Positions 42,998-55,877 of a stretch of DNA of 64,000 nucleotides are shown here, in pieces. Each line of letters begins with the position of its first letter. Position 1 is the stretch's first letter. The translations under genes and the position numbers were made by a program. The notes beneath the pieces are model-generated. The model made no database searches. It was not told the origin of the DNA and was given only the letters and a program-made list of their open reading frames with translations. This DNA is from Manihot esculenta (Eukaryota; Streptophyta; Magnoliopsida; Malpighiales; Euphorbiaceae): NCBI RefSeq assembly GCF_001659605.2, contig NC_035168.2:7372058-7436057 (forward strand), given 5' to 3'.

Positions 42998-44157
42998 CAG
43001 ATAGCGATTTGCCCAGTGATTTGCCCGGTGCTTGCCCAAGTCACTGGTCAAATCACCCCCAGGCCAGGAAGTCCCTTTCCCTTTCATTCTTAAATTTTTC
43101 CTTTATATGTTTTACATTGAGGACAATGTTTGGACTAGGTGTGGGGGTACTGTTAGGTTATTTTTGCATCGATTCCATCATCTTTTTGTTTCTTTTTATT
43201 TGTTTCTTTTTGTTTCTTTTTGCATTGTTCTTACCCCTTTTTGCACACACCAGAATTTTTTTTCACTTTTTGCACACACACACAGAATTTTGTCTTAGCT
43301 AATTGCTCTACTCAACATAGATAACAAGGTTGAAAGAGTTTCCTTATCTCATGACCCCATTGATTTGCCACCCCTTTAAGCCTAAATTGAATCATTCACA
43401 GTATGTTACCTTCACTTAGGGAGTTTTTCTCTTGAATTGAATCCTTAAATGTGCTAAGGTCAAGAGAAATAAAAATACAAATACATGCAAACACAAAGCT
43501 AGTGTAACTCCCTATGAGCTGATTTGCCCAAATTATCATGAAAAACCAGCACAAAGCACAAATCACAAACTTGTTCCAATGGTCTAAGACTATGAACTGA
43601 GCCTAATAGCCACTTGGAGAAGTAACTGACTGAGTAACCGGGGGTGTATCACCCATGTACACAATCGCGTAAAAAGGTCAGTAACTTTTTCAAGCAAATA
43701 AGTTTCGATGGTCTAGACTATGAACAGAGCTAGTAGCCACTTGAACAAGTGACTAACTGAGTAACCGGGGGTGTATCACCCATGTACACAATCGCGTAAA
43801 AAGGTTAGTGACTTTTTCAGGCAAGGATAAGAATAAGTGCTGCTGAAAATAAAAATAAAAATAAAAAAAAAAAAAGAGAAGAGAAAAGGGGCAAGTCACT
43901 CCTAGGGGTTGCATTAAAACTAACATAAAAGATTAAGCATAATTGATTCAAAAACCTTTCTCTTGACCATGGTAGGTGAAAGGAAACAAGGAAAGGAGAG
44001 GATGACCTTAGTGCATGTACTCTATACTGTGATAATTCAAATTAGGAGTCTAGGGGGGGTTGATTAAGTGGTACTTAGGCTCTAAGGAAAAAGGGGGCTT
44101 GATTGGCTAAGTTATTTGTTGCTTGAGGACAAGCAAAAAGCTAGGTGTGGGGGTATT
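42998..44157 (+). other. F unit 2 3' non-coding region
   Basis: It repeats the unit 1 region: AGTGATTTGCCC motifs, internal polypurine-like CTAGGTGTGGGGGTA (about 43135), T-rich tract, tandem duplication, A-rich tract (shorter than in unit 1) and polypurine tract at 44143-44157. It shares GTGGTACTTAGG near 44068 with unit 3, against GTGGTATTAGG in unit 1. Confidence 0.8.
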
Positions 44158-45552
44158 TGATCAAGCATAATTTAGCCACATTTTTATCATAATTATTATT
44201 GCTTATTTACACATTTTTTAGTTTAATTTATGGTTTTTATCTTGTTTTTACAGAAAAGAAAGAAATTGGAAAATTGGAGAAAAAGTGCAGAAAATCTACA
44301 AAAAGGTGATCTGCCCAGTGATTTGCCCAAAAATCTGCTCCAATCACTGCTCTGATCAAGCTAAGGCAGAAACCCGGAGGCAACAGATAGCAGTGATATG
44401 GGCAGTGATTTGCCCAAGAAACTCGAAGATCACTGGTCAAATCACTCGCAGAGACACAGAGGACTGACTCACAGAGAAGCGATCTGGTCAGTGATTTGCC
44501 CAATCACTTGAAGAAACTGGTCAAAGCACCGGGCAAATCACTTTGACAGCAGAAAATTGCAGCAGAGCGGGAAAATTGGCAGCAAACAGAAATCCGAATT
44601 TTCAGAAGTCCAAATCCAATCCAATCACTTCCAACACAAATCCAAGAGCCACGAAAGAGCTTCTCATCCAAGGAAATCCAATTGCAATTAAATTCAACAT
44701 CAAAAGAGGAGTCCAACACCAAATCAAAAAGGGATTTCAAAACCCTAGATGAGAGAATTCTTCAGCTATAAAAGGAGGACTTCCAAACCAGAAGAATCTT
44801 CTGATCAGGAACTCAGCACCTTCTCCCTCGCCAGAAACTCTTCAGCTGTTCTTTCTTTTCTTTTTCTTTTCATCTTTTTGTGTATTTAGTCCACTATGAG
44901 TGGCTAAACTCCTTATTTTCTAGTTGAAGTTGAGAATATTCAGATTTGTTATGAATTGGGAGGTTTAATACTCCATTGTTGAACTCTTATTTGTTTCAAT
45001 ATTTATGCAATCTGATCTTTTCTACAAGTATTACTTTGCTTTTAGAATCAATAAGGGCCCATTGCTTTTAAATTGCTTGAGTAATATTGTTTGAATGGTT
45101 TAGGTCCGTAATTGCTTGGATTGTTCAAATACACATTCAATCAGGTTGCATAATCTAAACTTGACCACGCGGTTGGCAAGGATAGAATTGGGTTTCTCTA
45201 AGTCTTAATGCAATCAACAGTTGTTCGATGCTACAATGCCCCAAGGACGTTCCTTGGCAACTTGTTGATTAGTGTTTGATTAGCGAACGTTTCCTAATCA
45301 AACTAGAACTAAGGAGGAATTTGGATTGTGAGAAGCGTCTTCCACAACCAAAACTAATTTATTGAAATCAAAAAGGAGTCTTCAAATAATCAATGATCAA
45401 TTCTGAACAAACTGAATTAGACTCATACTTCAACTAGAAGCCTTTCTCTTATTGATTTATTCATCTTTAAATTACTGCTTTCTTTTACTATTTAGTGTTA
45501 ATCCATCAACTCAAAAACCCCCCCTCTTTTATTTACTTGTTATTTACTTTAC
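44158..45552 (+). repeat. F LTR3, left part
   Basis: These are the first 1395 bp of LTR3, interrupted by element G. TTTAC (45548-45552) is the target copy, repeated at 55621-55625. The GAAAAGAAAGAAATTGG variant near 44253 is shared with LTR4. The TATA box is at 44767. Confidence 0.92.
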
Positions 45553-47909
45553 TGTAATACCCGGCTAGACTCTGGTATCGGAATTCCTACCGTCCGGTGG
45601 AATCTCGGATGTCGGAAACCTCTAGAAGGGTAAAACCATGTTTTATGAAATGTTTTTAATGTATTTTATGTTTTTAAGCAAAAAGGAAATTGAGTTTTTA
45701 ATGAAAAGACCAAAGGAGGCTTTGCCAGGTTCGGCCGCCGAAAGTTAGGTTCGGCCGCCGAACATGGTGGGGTTTTGGGAGCGCTTTAGGCCTCCGAAAG
45801 CCTTGTTTGAAAGACTCAAGGTTCGGCCGCCGAACCTCATGTTCGGCCGCCGAACATGCATGAGATGTGGGGGCACGTTAGGCCGCCGAAAGGTGACAGA
45901 ACCAGCCCTATAAGAGACCCCGTGGCCGAAACAGGCGAGGTTTTCTCTCCCATTTCGGCCGACGGTAAGCTTTAGCCCTCCTATGGTCATTTTAAGTGTT
46001 TTCCCTCAAATCCTTTAGATCTTAACAAGTTACATCTTGTTTTTGAAGATTTTTAAAGTTTAAGCAAGTTTTGGAGCTTTGAGGTTCAAGAACTCGAATC
46101 TCCCCATCTTCGAGCTAGGATCGTTTCTCTCTCGATCTTCAAGAGGTAAGAGCCGATCTCTAGTTCTATATGTGTTTTAAGTAAGTTTTATGCAAGTTTT
46201 TGGGGTAGAAGTGCATGAGTAGGCTTGATGAGTTTTTATGAAAAATCCATGGTTTAATGTGTGTTTATGTGCAATGTGGCTTGCTTGTGTGTTGTAGTTG
46301 GGGTTCAAGCTTGTTGGAGGCCCCTAGGAGCTTGCATGCTTGAGTATGCTTGTTGTAGAATAGGTTTATGCATGATTGGTTGTGTAGGGGGTTGTTTTGG
46401 GCATGAAGAGCCAAGTTTCTGCCCTTTGGCAGAAACCAGGTTCGGCAGCCGAAGGTACTTTCGGCCGCCGAACCAGCTTGGGAGGCAGCTTTAGGCTGCC
46501 GAAGCCTGCCCCCGAAAGTTGGAGTTTCGGCTCTGTCCGAGACTTTCGGCCGCCGAAGGTGCCGCCGAACCTGCCTGACTTTCGGCTCTGGAGGGACTTT
46601 CGGCCGCCGAAGGTGCCGCCGAAAGTGCCCTTCCCAGCCTTTTCTTGCATGTTTTCTAGGTTTGTTTTGAGGTGTTTTGAGGAGGTTTTTGGGGGTATGT
46701 TTAGAGTTATGTTCTTGTTGTTTGGTGCCTCATTTGAGTCCACCTGTGTAGGTTCGGACCCGAGGACCCGAGACCCCCGGTTGTGAGATAGTCTTTCAGA
46801 GTCCGTCGTTAAAGCTTCAGTCACCAGGTGAGTGGGATTATTCCCTGAGTTTTTAAGTAATGAACAAATGAATGAATCTGATAGCATATTCATGCATCAT
46901 TAATGCCATGCGATGTTTCAGGATGTTTGCATTAGAATTTCACGAATATGTTGCATTGCATAATTTGATGTTGATGTGGATGGTTATTGGGTGATCCATA
47001 GTCCTCTAACGTTATGTTATGATGATATGTTATGGAAGACCAGTGAGGCCCATTCTACGCCCCTGGCATTATGTAAGAGGAAGACCAGTGAGGCCCATTC
47101 TACGCCCCTGGCACTTTGGAATGTTATGATATGTATGTTATGTAAGAGAAAGACCAGCGAGGCCCATTCTATGCCCCTGGCACTTGGAGATGTGAGGACT
47201 AATGGTGACAATACCATCCTTTATGTGATTAAATGTGATGTGTTGCATTTCATGAAAGCATGTAAAGTAAAAGTTATGTTATTTAATGTTAATAATAAAA
47301 TGAATAATAATATACCTAAAAAGTGTGGAACTAAATCAAATGTAAATAATAAAAATGAAGAATAAAATACCTAAAAATGGAGGAATTAATATTATGTTTT
47401 TACTTTGACTCACTGGGCTTTTTTAGCTCACCCCTCTCCCCTAACCCCAGTCTTGCAGGTACTGTGTAGATAGAGAAGTCAGAAGAGTAAGAGGAGGTTA
47501 TGTAATAGCATAGCTATGGACATGGTTTATTCATAATGTAAAAGTATGTTATGTAATGTAATGTAAGTTTTATAGTGTGCTTGACTAGAGTCTGTTGTAA
47601 TCCCTTAAATACATGAGATAAATGTTTTATGATGTTTATGTAACCCCAGCCTGATATATATTATGTACCCCATTGGAGTATTTGTTGAGAACTCCAATGA
47701 GGGGTTTATGTTATGTTTATACATGCACAGGCTAGGCTGGGTAAAGAAATGTTTGAATGAAAGAAAAGTTTTAATTTTTATGTATGTTTTGGTTCATGTA
47801 TGGGATTGAACAGGTTCACAGGATGCATGTTGGCTTGCTACGGGTTCCGGCGGCCTTAAGCCGACCTGAATCCTAGCGCCGGTAACGGTCCGGTTTCCGG
47901 GTCGTTACA
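45553..47909 (+). repeat. Element G 5' LTR (2357 bp)
   Basis: It starts TGTAATACCCGG and ends GGTCGTTACA. Palindromes lie at about 45728-45893 and 46439-46625, with a TATA box (CTATAAGAG) at 45909, a donor-like AGAG/GTAAG at 46146 and a three-unit minisatellite (CCAGTGAGGCCCATTCTACG core) at about 47039-47190. No gene is seen. Confidence 0.93.
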
Positions 47910-47912
47910 GAA

Positions 47913-47924
47913 TGGTATCAGAGC
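47913..47924 (+). promoter_or_regulatory. Primer-binding site, element G
   Basis: TGGTATCAGAGC, three bases after the LTR, is complementary to initiator methionine tRNA. Confidence 0.9.
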
Positions 47925-48159
47925 CCTAGGTTCATATGGTCGGACCTAGAGTGTCGGGCTCATAGATGTGATAGAAAAGTCAAGCACAATAGGAAATCAT
48001 GTCCACTAGGATAGGATGTAGAGTCCTGTCTAGAATGAAAGTATGTATGCTATGAGAAATGCTATGATTATGATGTGTATATGATGTGGGTTCATGTGTT
48101 TCCACATGAACCATTTGATGCTAATGTTTTGTTATCTGTGCTGTTTTTCAGTAAACAGA

Positions 48160-51100
48160 ATGCGAGGAACTCGTCGATCAGCTAGATTGACTAGAGTACC
48201 ACCGGAGGATGAGGGCACGAGCGCCCGTCCTCCAGCATTGCCAAGGGCAATGTCAAGCAGGTCCAACAGGGACAGAACAGTGAGGGACCCTAGAAGGTCC
48301 TTGGATCTGGGTAGAAGCAGATCAGTAAGGGGTACAGTTCAGGAAAGAATGTCAGTTGATGGAGAAGAAGAGATGGATGTGGAGCAGAGGAGGGACGGTA
48401 ACCTTGGTGTAAACATGCCAGAAGAGGGCATGGGTGAGTCTCAGGGAGGCACTCAGGCCTCGGGGTTTGTTCTACCACCCCAGTACCCACCTTTTTCACC
48501 ATACCCAGGGTATTCGATGGGAAGTACATCGGATTACCCCAGTTTTAATCCTTACCCTTCTCACATGCCATATCCACCTTTCTACCCACAGTATCCACAG
48601 TACCCTATGTACCCACCTCCATCCTTCCATCCAGGCACAGCAAACCCTATCCCAGGGGATGTCGCACCACCACCACCAGCAGAACCCATAGTTCCAGAAA
48701 CCCAAAGACCTCAACCTACCTCATCTAGAGGGAGCAAGGCCAAGATGACCGACTACATGAAGTTGGGTGCTCCCCAGTTTGATACAGGTGATGATCCGTT
48801 TGTGTACCTGGAGAAGGTCAAAACAATTACAGATGAGATAGGTGCTGATGACAGCAGAGCCATTCAGATGGCTGGTTTCACCCTGAAATGCAAAAAGGCC
48901 CGTGAGTGGTTCAAGGGCTATGTGAAACCAAGGGTGGACAGTCTTTCATGGGAGGAGTTTGCGAATGAGTTCGCAGGATGGGCTTTCCCTGACAGTTCAA
49001 GGGAGCTGAAGATGATTGAGTTTGAACAGCTGAAGCAGACAGATGAAATGGGTGTCGATGAGTACACCGATAGATTCTTAGAGTTGTTGCCGTTTGCTGG
49101 GCAACATCTGGACACAGATTCGAAGAAGTCGAGGAGGTATATCATGAGGCTCAATTCCAGGTATTCCTCCTTGGTTCAGTCAGCTGATAGAGAAAGTTTC
49201 CATACCATTGTAGACATGGCCAGGAGAATGGAGGCTAGTGCAATCATCGAGGGAACAGTTAAACAGTCAGTGACACAGCCTTCAGGTTCTAAGACCCCAG
49301 GTGGGGGAAGGATAGATCCTTCATCCTTGAGTTCAGCTAGTAAGAAGTGGAGCAGTACCACTAAGAAACCAAAGAAGAGTAAGTTCTGGAGCAAGATCAA
49401 ATCAGGTCTGGGACTAGGAAGTGGCTCAAGCTCTGGTGCTGATAATGCAGTGTGTGCACGGTGTGGTAAGCTACACAGAGGGGTATGCCGTTTTGGGACA
49501 ACAGCCTGCTACAGGTGTGGGCAGGAGGGACACATGTCCATGGAGTGTCCTAGAGCAGTTCCTATGGCACGGCCCCAGCAGACTACTTCAGGTAGTGTGG
49601 CACAGCCAGCGGCTTCAGCCGCGACACAGGCCAGTGGCAGAGGCCGAGGGAGAGGGTCAGCCTCTTCTTCATCAGCTTACAGAGGGGAAGGTCCGTCAGC
49701 TCCAGCACGGATCTTCACTATGACGCAGCAGGAGGCAAACGCATCCAACACCGTGGTGTCAGGTAATATCATCATTGGTTGTTCAGATGCTTATGCCTTA
49801 ATGGACCCGGGTGCATCCCATTCTTTTGTTTCTCCGAGAGCGGTCGAGAGGTTGGGTTTGATGGTCTATGGGTTAGAGTGTCCCCTATGGGTTAGTGGAC
49901 CCAAGTGTGACCCGTCAGTGGCGGCGTCAGTCTGCCAGTACAGTCCAGTTTTCATAGAGGGAAGATGCCTATCCGCCGACCTTGTGGTTCTAGACTTGAC
50001 AGATTTTGACGTCATTCTAGGGATGGATTGGCTATCTACCCATGGTGCTACCTTGGATTGCAGAGACAAGGTAGTTAAGTTCAGATGTCAGGATGGGTCA
50101 GAGGTTGTCTTTAGAGGAGACAGGGGGAGTACACCTAGAGGTTTGATATCAGCCCTACAGGCTCGTAGGCTGCTCAGGAGGGGTTGTCAGGGTTATCTAG
50201 CTCATGTGAGAGAGCTAGACAGAGATGTCAGAGAGCCCGCCTCAGTGCCTGTGGTTAGAGAGTTCTTAGATGTTTTCCCAGATGAACTGCCAGGTTTACC
50301 GCCTCCTAGGGAGATAGAGTTCGAGATAGAATTGATGCCAGGAACCAGACCGATCTCTATCCCTCCCTACAGGATGGCGCCAGCCGAGCTGAAAGAGCTT
50401 AAGGAACAGTTGCAAGAGTTGGTAGACAAGGGCTTCATCCGACCGAATACCTCACCCTGGGGTGCTCCAGTGTTGTTCGTGAAAAAGAAGGATGGATCCC
50501 TCAGACTTTGTATCGACTACAGACAGTTGAACAAGGTCACTACCAAGAACAAGTACCCGTTGCCTAGGATCGATGATCTATTCGACCAGCTAGCAGGAGC
50601 AGGTTGTTTCTCCAAAATAGATCTGAGATCTGGGTATCATCAGTTGAGGATCAGAGATGAGGACGTGCCGAAGACAGCTTTCAGGACCAGATATGGGCAC
50701 TATGAGTTCCTAGTAATGCCGTTCGGGTTAACAAACGCCCCTGCAGCATTCATGGATCTCATGAACAGAGTATTTAGCCAATACCTGGATCACTTCGTTA
50801 TTTTCTTCATAGATGATATCTTAGTGTATTCCAGGAATGCAGAAGAGCATGCCCATCATCTGCGGTTGGTCTTGCAGACTTTGAGGGAACATGGCTTGTA
50901 TGCCAAGTTCTCTAAATGTGAGTTCTGGCTGAGGAGCATTTCGTTCTTGGGGCATGTAGTGTCAGAGAATGGTATTGAGGTGGACCCCAAGAAGACGGAA
51001 ACTGTGGCTAACTAGCCTAGACCCACTTCAGTGACAGAGATTAGAAGTTTCTTGGGTTTGGCTGGTTACTACAGGAGGTTCGTTCAGGACTTCTCAAAGA

Positions 51101-53148
51101 TAGCAGCTCCTCTGACCAGGTTAACCAGGAAGAATCAGAAATTTCTGTGGACCGACCAGTGCGAAGAGAGTTTTGAAGAGCTTAAGAAGAGGTTGACTTC
51201 AGCACCAGTTTTAGCTCTGCCATCTAGTGATGAGGACTTTACAGTCTTTTGTGATGCATCCCGTGTGGGACTGGGTTGTGTACTGATGCAGAATGAGAGG
51301 GTGATTGCTTATGCTTCTAGGCAGCTAAAGAAGCACGAGTTGAATTACCCCACACATGACCTTGAGATGGCAGCAGTAATCTTTGCACTCAAGATGTGGA
51401 GGCACTACCTCTATGGGGTAAAATGTGAGATCTTTACAGATCATAAGAGCCTGCAGCACATCCTGAGTCAAAGAGATTTGAACTTGAGACAGAGAAGATG
51501 GGTAGAACTGCTCAGTGACTACGATTGCAAAATTCAGTATCATCCGGGTAAGGCTAATGTAGTAGCCGATGCCTTAAGCCGGAAATCACTCGGCAGTCTA
51601 TCCCACATCACAGCAGAACGAAGACCAGTAGTAAAGGAGTTCTACAAGCTCATCGAAGAAGGGCTACAGTTAGAGTTGTCGGGTACAGGTGCCTTGTTGG
51701 CTCAGATGAAAGTGACACCCGTGTTCCTTGAGCAAGTTGCTCAGAAACAGCATGAGGACCCCGAGTTAGTGAAGATTGCCAGGACTGTTCAGTCAGGCAA
51801 TGATAGTGAGTTCAGATTCGACAGTAAAGGGATCCTCCGCTATGGGAGTCGATTATGTGTACCAGACGACATAGGGCTAAAAGGAGACATTATGAGAGAG
51901 GCTCATAATGCAAAATACAGCATTCACCCCGGAGCCACCAAGATGTATCAAGATTTGAAGAAAGTTTATTGGTGGCCAGCAATGAAGAAAGAAGTGGCAC
52001 AGTTCGTGTCAGCCTGCGAAGTGTGTCAGAGGGTGAAGCTGGAACATCAGAAGCCGGCTGGAATGCTTAACCCGCTACCTATTCCAGAATGGAAATGGGA
52101 AAATATAGCTATGGACTTCGTAGTAGGGTTACCAGCGGCGTCCAACAGAGTGGACTCCATATGGGTGATTGTGGACAGACTCACCAAATCTGCTCACTTC
52201 ATTCCTGTCAGGAGCGGCTATTCTGTGGACAAGTTGGCGCAGGTGTATGTGGACGAGATCATCAGGCTGCATGGGGTTCCCGTTTCGATAGTGTCAGATA
52301 GAGGGCCCCAGTTCACCTCCAGGTTTTGGCGGTGTCTGCAGAATGCCATGGGTACTAGGTTGGATTTCAGCACTGCCTTCCACCCCCAGACTGATGGACA
52401 GTCAGAAAGGACCATCCAGACTATCGAGGATATGCTCAGAATGTGTGTGCTGGACTTTGGCGGTTCTTGGAGGCAGCATCTACCTTTGGTGGAGTTTGCT
52501 TACAATAACAGCCATCATGCTAGCATCGGGATGGCTCCATATGAAGCTTTGTACGGAAGGAAGTGTAGATCACCTGTTTGCTGGGAGGAAGTTGGAGAGA
52601 AGGCCTTGGCAGGGCCTGAGCTAGTGGAAATTACCAGCAGGGTGGTACCCATAATCAGAGAAAGGATCAAGACTGCTGCAAGCAGACAGAGGAGTTATGC
52701 AGACATCCGCAGAAGGCAGTTAGAGTTTCAGGAGGGGGATCTGGTATTGCTTAAGGTGTCTCCAATGAAGGGAGTGGTTCGCTTCGGGAAGAAAGGTAAA
52801 CTAGCCCCTCGATACATCGGACCCTTTGAAATCTTGCAAAAGATTGGGAATGTTTCATACAAGCTAGATTTACCTGCTTCAATGGCAAGAATCCATCCGG
52901 TCTTCCATGTTTCGATGTTGAGGAAGTTTGTGTCAGATCCGAGCAAGGTTCTTAGTGAGCCTGATGTGGAGGTCCAAGAGGATCTCACCTATGTTGAACA
53001 GCCAGTACGGATCATAGACACGCAGATCAGAAAGTTAAGAAACAAGGAAATCCCGATGGTGAAAGTCCTGTGGAACCACCACAACTTGGAAGAATGCACT
53101 TGGGAGACACGGGAGTCTATGCTCCAGCAGTACCCTCAGCTCTTTTAA
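48160..53148 (+). CDS. gag-pol: Gag-pol polyprotein of element G, one in-frame stop
   Basis: This is one long frame of about 1660 codons from [12 protein letters not shown], the start shared with A and C. Domains with approximate residues: Pro/Tyr-rich (100-190), capsid ([10 protein letters not shown] near 245, FANEF, ELLPFAG), [12 protein letters not shown] (432), CCHC knuckle [14 protein letters not shown] (450), protease with catalytic Asp of MDPGASHSF (549), RT with YRQLNK and FIDDILVYS (Asp 885-886), RNase H ([10 protein letters not shown]), integrase with zinc domain, and a C-terminal chromodomain ([19 protein letters not shown]). The integrase triad is Asp at 52114, Asp at 52297 and Glu at 52405, with 35 residues between the last two. 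The TAG at 51013-51015 (codon 952, between RT and RNase H) replaces the tryptophan codon of sister copy A. Without readthrough it cuts off RNase H and integrase. The chromodomain probably guides insertion into heterochromatin, as known for chromoviruses. Confidence 0.93.
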
Positions 53149-53218
53149 GGTTAGATCCCTATGTGTTGTTGTGCCTTGTATGTATGTTATATGTTTGCCA
53201 TGTTATGTGTTGTTTGGT

Positions 53219-53255
53219 GAACATTCGGGGACGAATGTTCTTAAGGGGGGAAGAA
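53219..53255 (+). promoter_or_regulatory. Hairpin and polypurine tract, element G
   Basis: The perfect hairpin 53219-53240 (GAACATTCG arms, GGGA loop) is followed by TTAAGGGGGGAAGAA to the 3' LTR at 53256. Confidence 0.88.
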
Positions 53256-55620
53256 TGTAATACCCGGCTAGACTCTGGTATCGGAATTCCTACCGTCCGG
53301 TGGAATCTCGGATGTCGGAAACCTCTAGAAGGGTAAAACCATGTTTTATGAAATGTTTTTAATGTATTTTATGTTTTTAAGCAAAAAGGAAATTGAGTTT
53401 TTAATGAAAAGACCAAAGGAGGCTTTGCCAGGTTCGGCCGCCGAAAGTTAGGTTCGGCCGCCGAACATGGTGGGGTTTTGGGAGCGCTTTAGGCCTCCGA
53501 AAGCCTTGTTTGAAAGACTCAAGGTTCGGCCGCCGAACCTCATGTTCGGCCGCCGAACATGCATGAGATGTGGGGGCACGTTAGGCCGCCGAAAGGTGAC
53601 AGAACCAGCCCTATAAGAGACCCCGTGACCGAAACAGGCGAGGTTTTCTCTCCCATTTCGGCCGACGGTAAGCTTTAGCCCTCCTATGGTCATTTTAAGT
53701 GTTTTCCCTCAAATCCTTTAGATCTTAACAAGTTACATCTTGTTTTTGAAGATTTTTAAAGTTTAAGCAAGTTTTGGAGCTTTGAGGTTCAAGAACTCGA
53801 ATCTCCCCATCTTCGAGCTAGGATCGTTTCTCTCTCGATCTTCAAGAGGTAAGAGCCGATCTCTAGTTCTATATGTGTTTTAAGTAAGTTTTATGCAAGT
53901 TTTTGGGGTAGAAGTGCATGAGTAGGCTTGATGAGTTTTTATGAAAAATCCATGGTTTAATGTGTGTTTATGTGCAATGTGGCTTGCTTGTGTGTTGTAG
54001 TTGGGGTTCAAGCTTGTTGGAGGCCCCTAGGAGCTTGCATGCTTGAGTATGCTTGTTGTAGAATAGGTTTATGCATGATTGGTTGTGTAGGGGGTTGTTT
54101 TGGGCATGAAGAGCCAAGTTTCTGCCCTTTGGCAGAAACCAGGTTCGGCAGCCGAAGGTACTTTCGGCCGCCGAACCAGCTTGGGAGGCAGCTTTAGGCT
54201 GCCGAAGCCTGCCCCCGAAAGTTGGAGTTTCGGCTCTGTCCGAGACTTTCGGCCGCCGAAGGTGCCGCCGAACCTGCCTGACTTTCGGCTCTGGAGGGAC
54301 TTTCGGCCGCCGAAGGTGCCGCCGAAAGTGCCCTTCCCAGCCTTTTCTTGCATGTTTTCTAGGTTTGTTTTGAGGTGTTTTGAGGAGGTTTTTGGGGGTA
54401 TGTTTAGAGTTATGTTCTTGTTGTTTGGTGCCTCATTTGAGTCCACCTGTGTAGGTTCGGACCCGAGGACCCGAGACCCCCGGTTGTGAGATAGTCTTTC
54501 AGAGTCCGTCGTTAAAGCTTCAGTCACCAGGTGAGTGGGATTATTCCCTGAGTTTTTAAGTAATGAATAAATGAACAAATGAATGAATCTGATAGCATAT
54601 TCATGCATCATTAATGCCATGCGATGTTTCAGGATGTTTGCATTAGAATTTCACGAATATGTTGCATTGCATAATTTGATGTTGATGTGGATGGTTATTG
54701 GGTGATCCATAGTCCTCTAACGTTATGTTATGATGATATGTTATGGAAGACCAGTGAGGCCCATTCTACGCCCCTGGCATTATGTAAGAGGAAGACCAGT
54801 GAGGCCCATTCTACGCCCCTGGCACTTTGGAATGTTATGATATGTATGTTATGTAAGAGAAAGACCAGCGAGGCCCATTCTACGCCCCTGGCACTTGGAG
54901 ATGTGAGGACTAATGGTGACAATACCATCCTTTATGTGATTAAATGTGATGTGTTGCATTTCATGAAAGCATGTAAAGTAAAAGTTATGTTATTTAATGT
55001 TAATAATAAAATGAATAATAATATACCTAAAAAGTGTGGAACTAAATCAAATGTAAATAATAAAAATGAAGAATAAAATACCTAAAAATGGAGGAATTAA
55101 TATTATGTTTTTACTTTGACTCACTGGGCTTTTTTAGCTCACCCCTCTCCCCTAACCCCAGTCTTGCAGGTACTGTGTAGATAGAGAAGTCAGAAGAGTA
55201 AGAGGAGGTTATGTAATAGCATAGCTATGGACATGGTTTATTCATAATGTAAAAGTATGTTATGTAATGTAATGTAAGTTTTATAGTGTGCTTGACTAGA
55301 GTCTGTTGTAATCCCTTAAATACATGAGATAAATGTTTTATGATGTTTATGTAACCCCAGCCTGATATATATTATGTACCCCATTGGAGTATTTGTTGAG
55401 AACTCCAATGAGGGGTTTATGTTATGTTTATACATGCACAGGCTAGGCTGGGTAAAGAAATGTTTGAATGAAAGAAAAGTTTTAATTTTTATGTATGTTT
55501 TGGTTCATGTATGGGATTGAACAGGTTCACAGGATGCATGTTGGCTTGCTACGGGTTCCGGCGGCCTTAAGCCGACCTGAATCCTAGCGCCGGTAGCGGT
55601 CCGGTTTCCGGGTCGTTACA
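53256..55620 (+). repeat. Element G 3' LTR (2365 bp)
   Basis: This near-exact copy of the 5' LTR has an extra AATAAATG-like 8-bp unit near 54565. The TATA box is at 53612. It is followed by the target copy TTTAC at 55621-55625. Confidence 0.93.
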
Positions 55621-55752
55621 TTTACCTTGGTCATTATTAGGAAGGTCTTTAGTGTCAATTCCCTGTGGTTCGACCCTATTGCCACTATCTGCAAATTTAT
55701 TTGTTGATCGTTTAATAGGTTTATTTTTGACGGCTTCGATAATCGCTTATCA
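55621..55752 (+). repeat. F LTR3, right part
   Basis: The last 127 bp of LTR3 follow the duplicated TTTAC, ending CGCTTATCA. With the left part they restore exactly 1522 bp, which confirms the insertion model. Confidence 0.92.
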
Positions 55753-55757
55753 AAAAT

Positions 55758-55775
55758 TGGCGCCGTTGCCGGGGA
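55758..55775 (+). promoter_or_regulatory. Primer-binding site, F unit 3
   Basis: The third copy of the tRNA-Asp-complementary TGGCGCCGTTGCCGGGGA. Confidence 0.9.
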
Positions 55776-55877
55776 ATTGATCTAACTAACGTATTTTCCT
55801 TTTGTGACCAGGGCTGATCGTAAAGAAGCTCTTCTTTACGATCCATAAATTGAACGCACTGCCAAGACCTTACAAGC

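Larger units (their letters stand above)
45553..55620 (+). mobile_element. Element G: nearly intact Tekay-type gypsy chromovirus
   Basis: Element G is 10068 bp with TSD TTTAC, inserted in LTR3 of F. LTRs are 2357 and 2365 bp; the difference is one 8-bp repeat near 54565, and only about three substitutions are apparent, so it is young. The order is complete: 5' LTR, PBS, single gag-pol frame with all domains, hairpin, polypurine tract, 3' LTR. The only visible coding defect is one in-frame TAG at 51013. G is the innermost layer and the best candidate for a recent helper of the non-autonomous copies. Confidence 0.94.
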
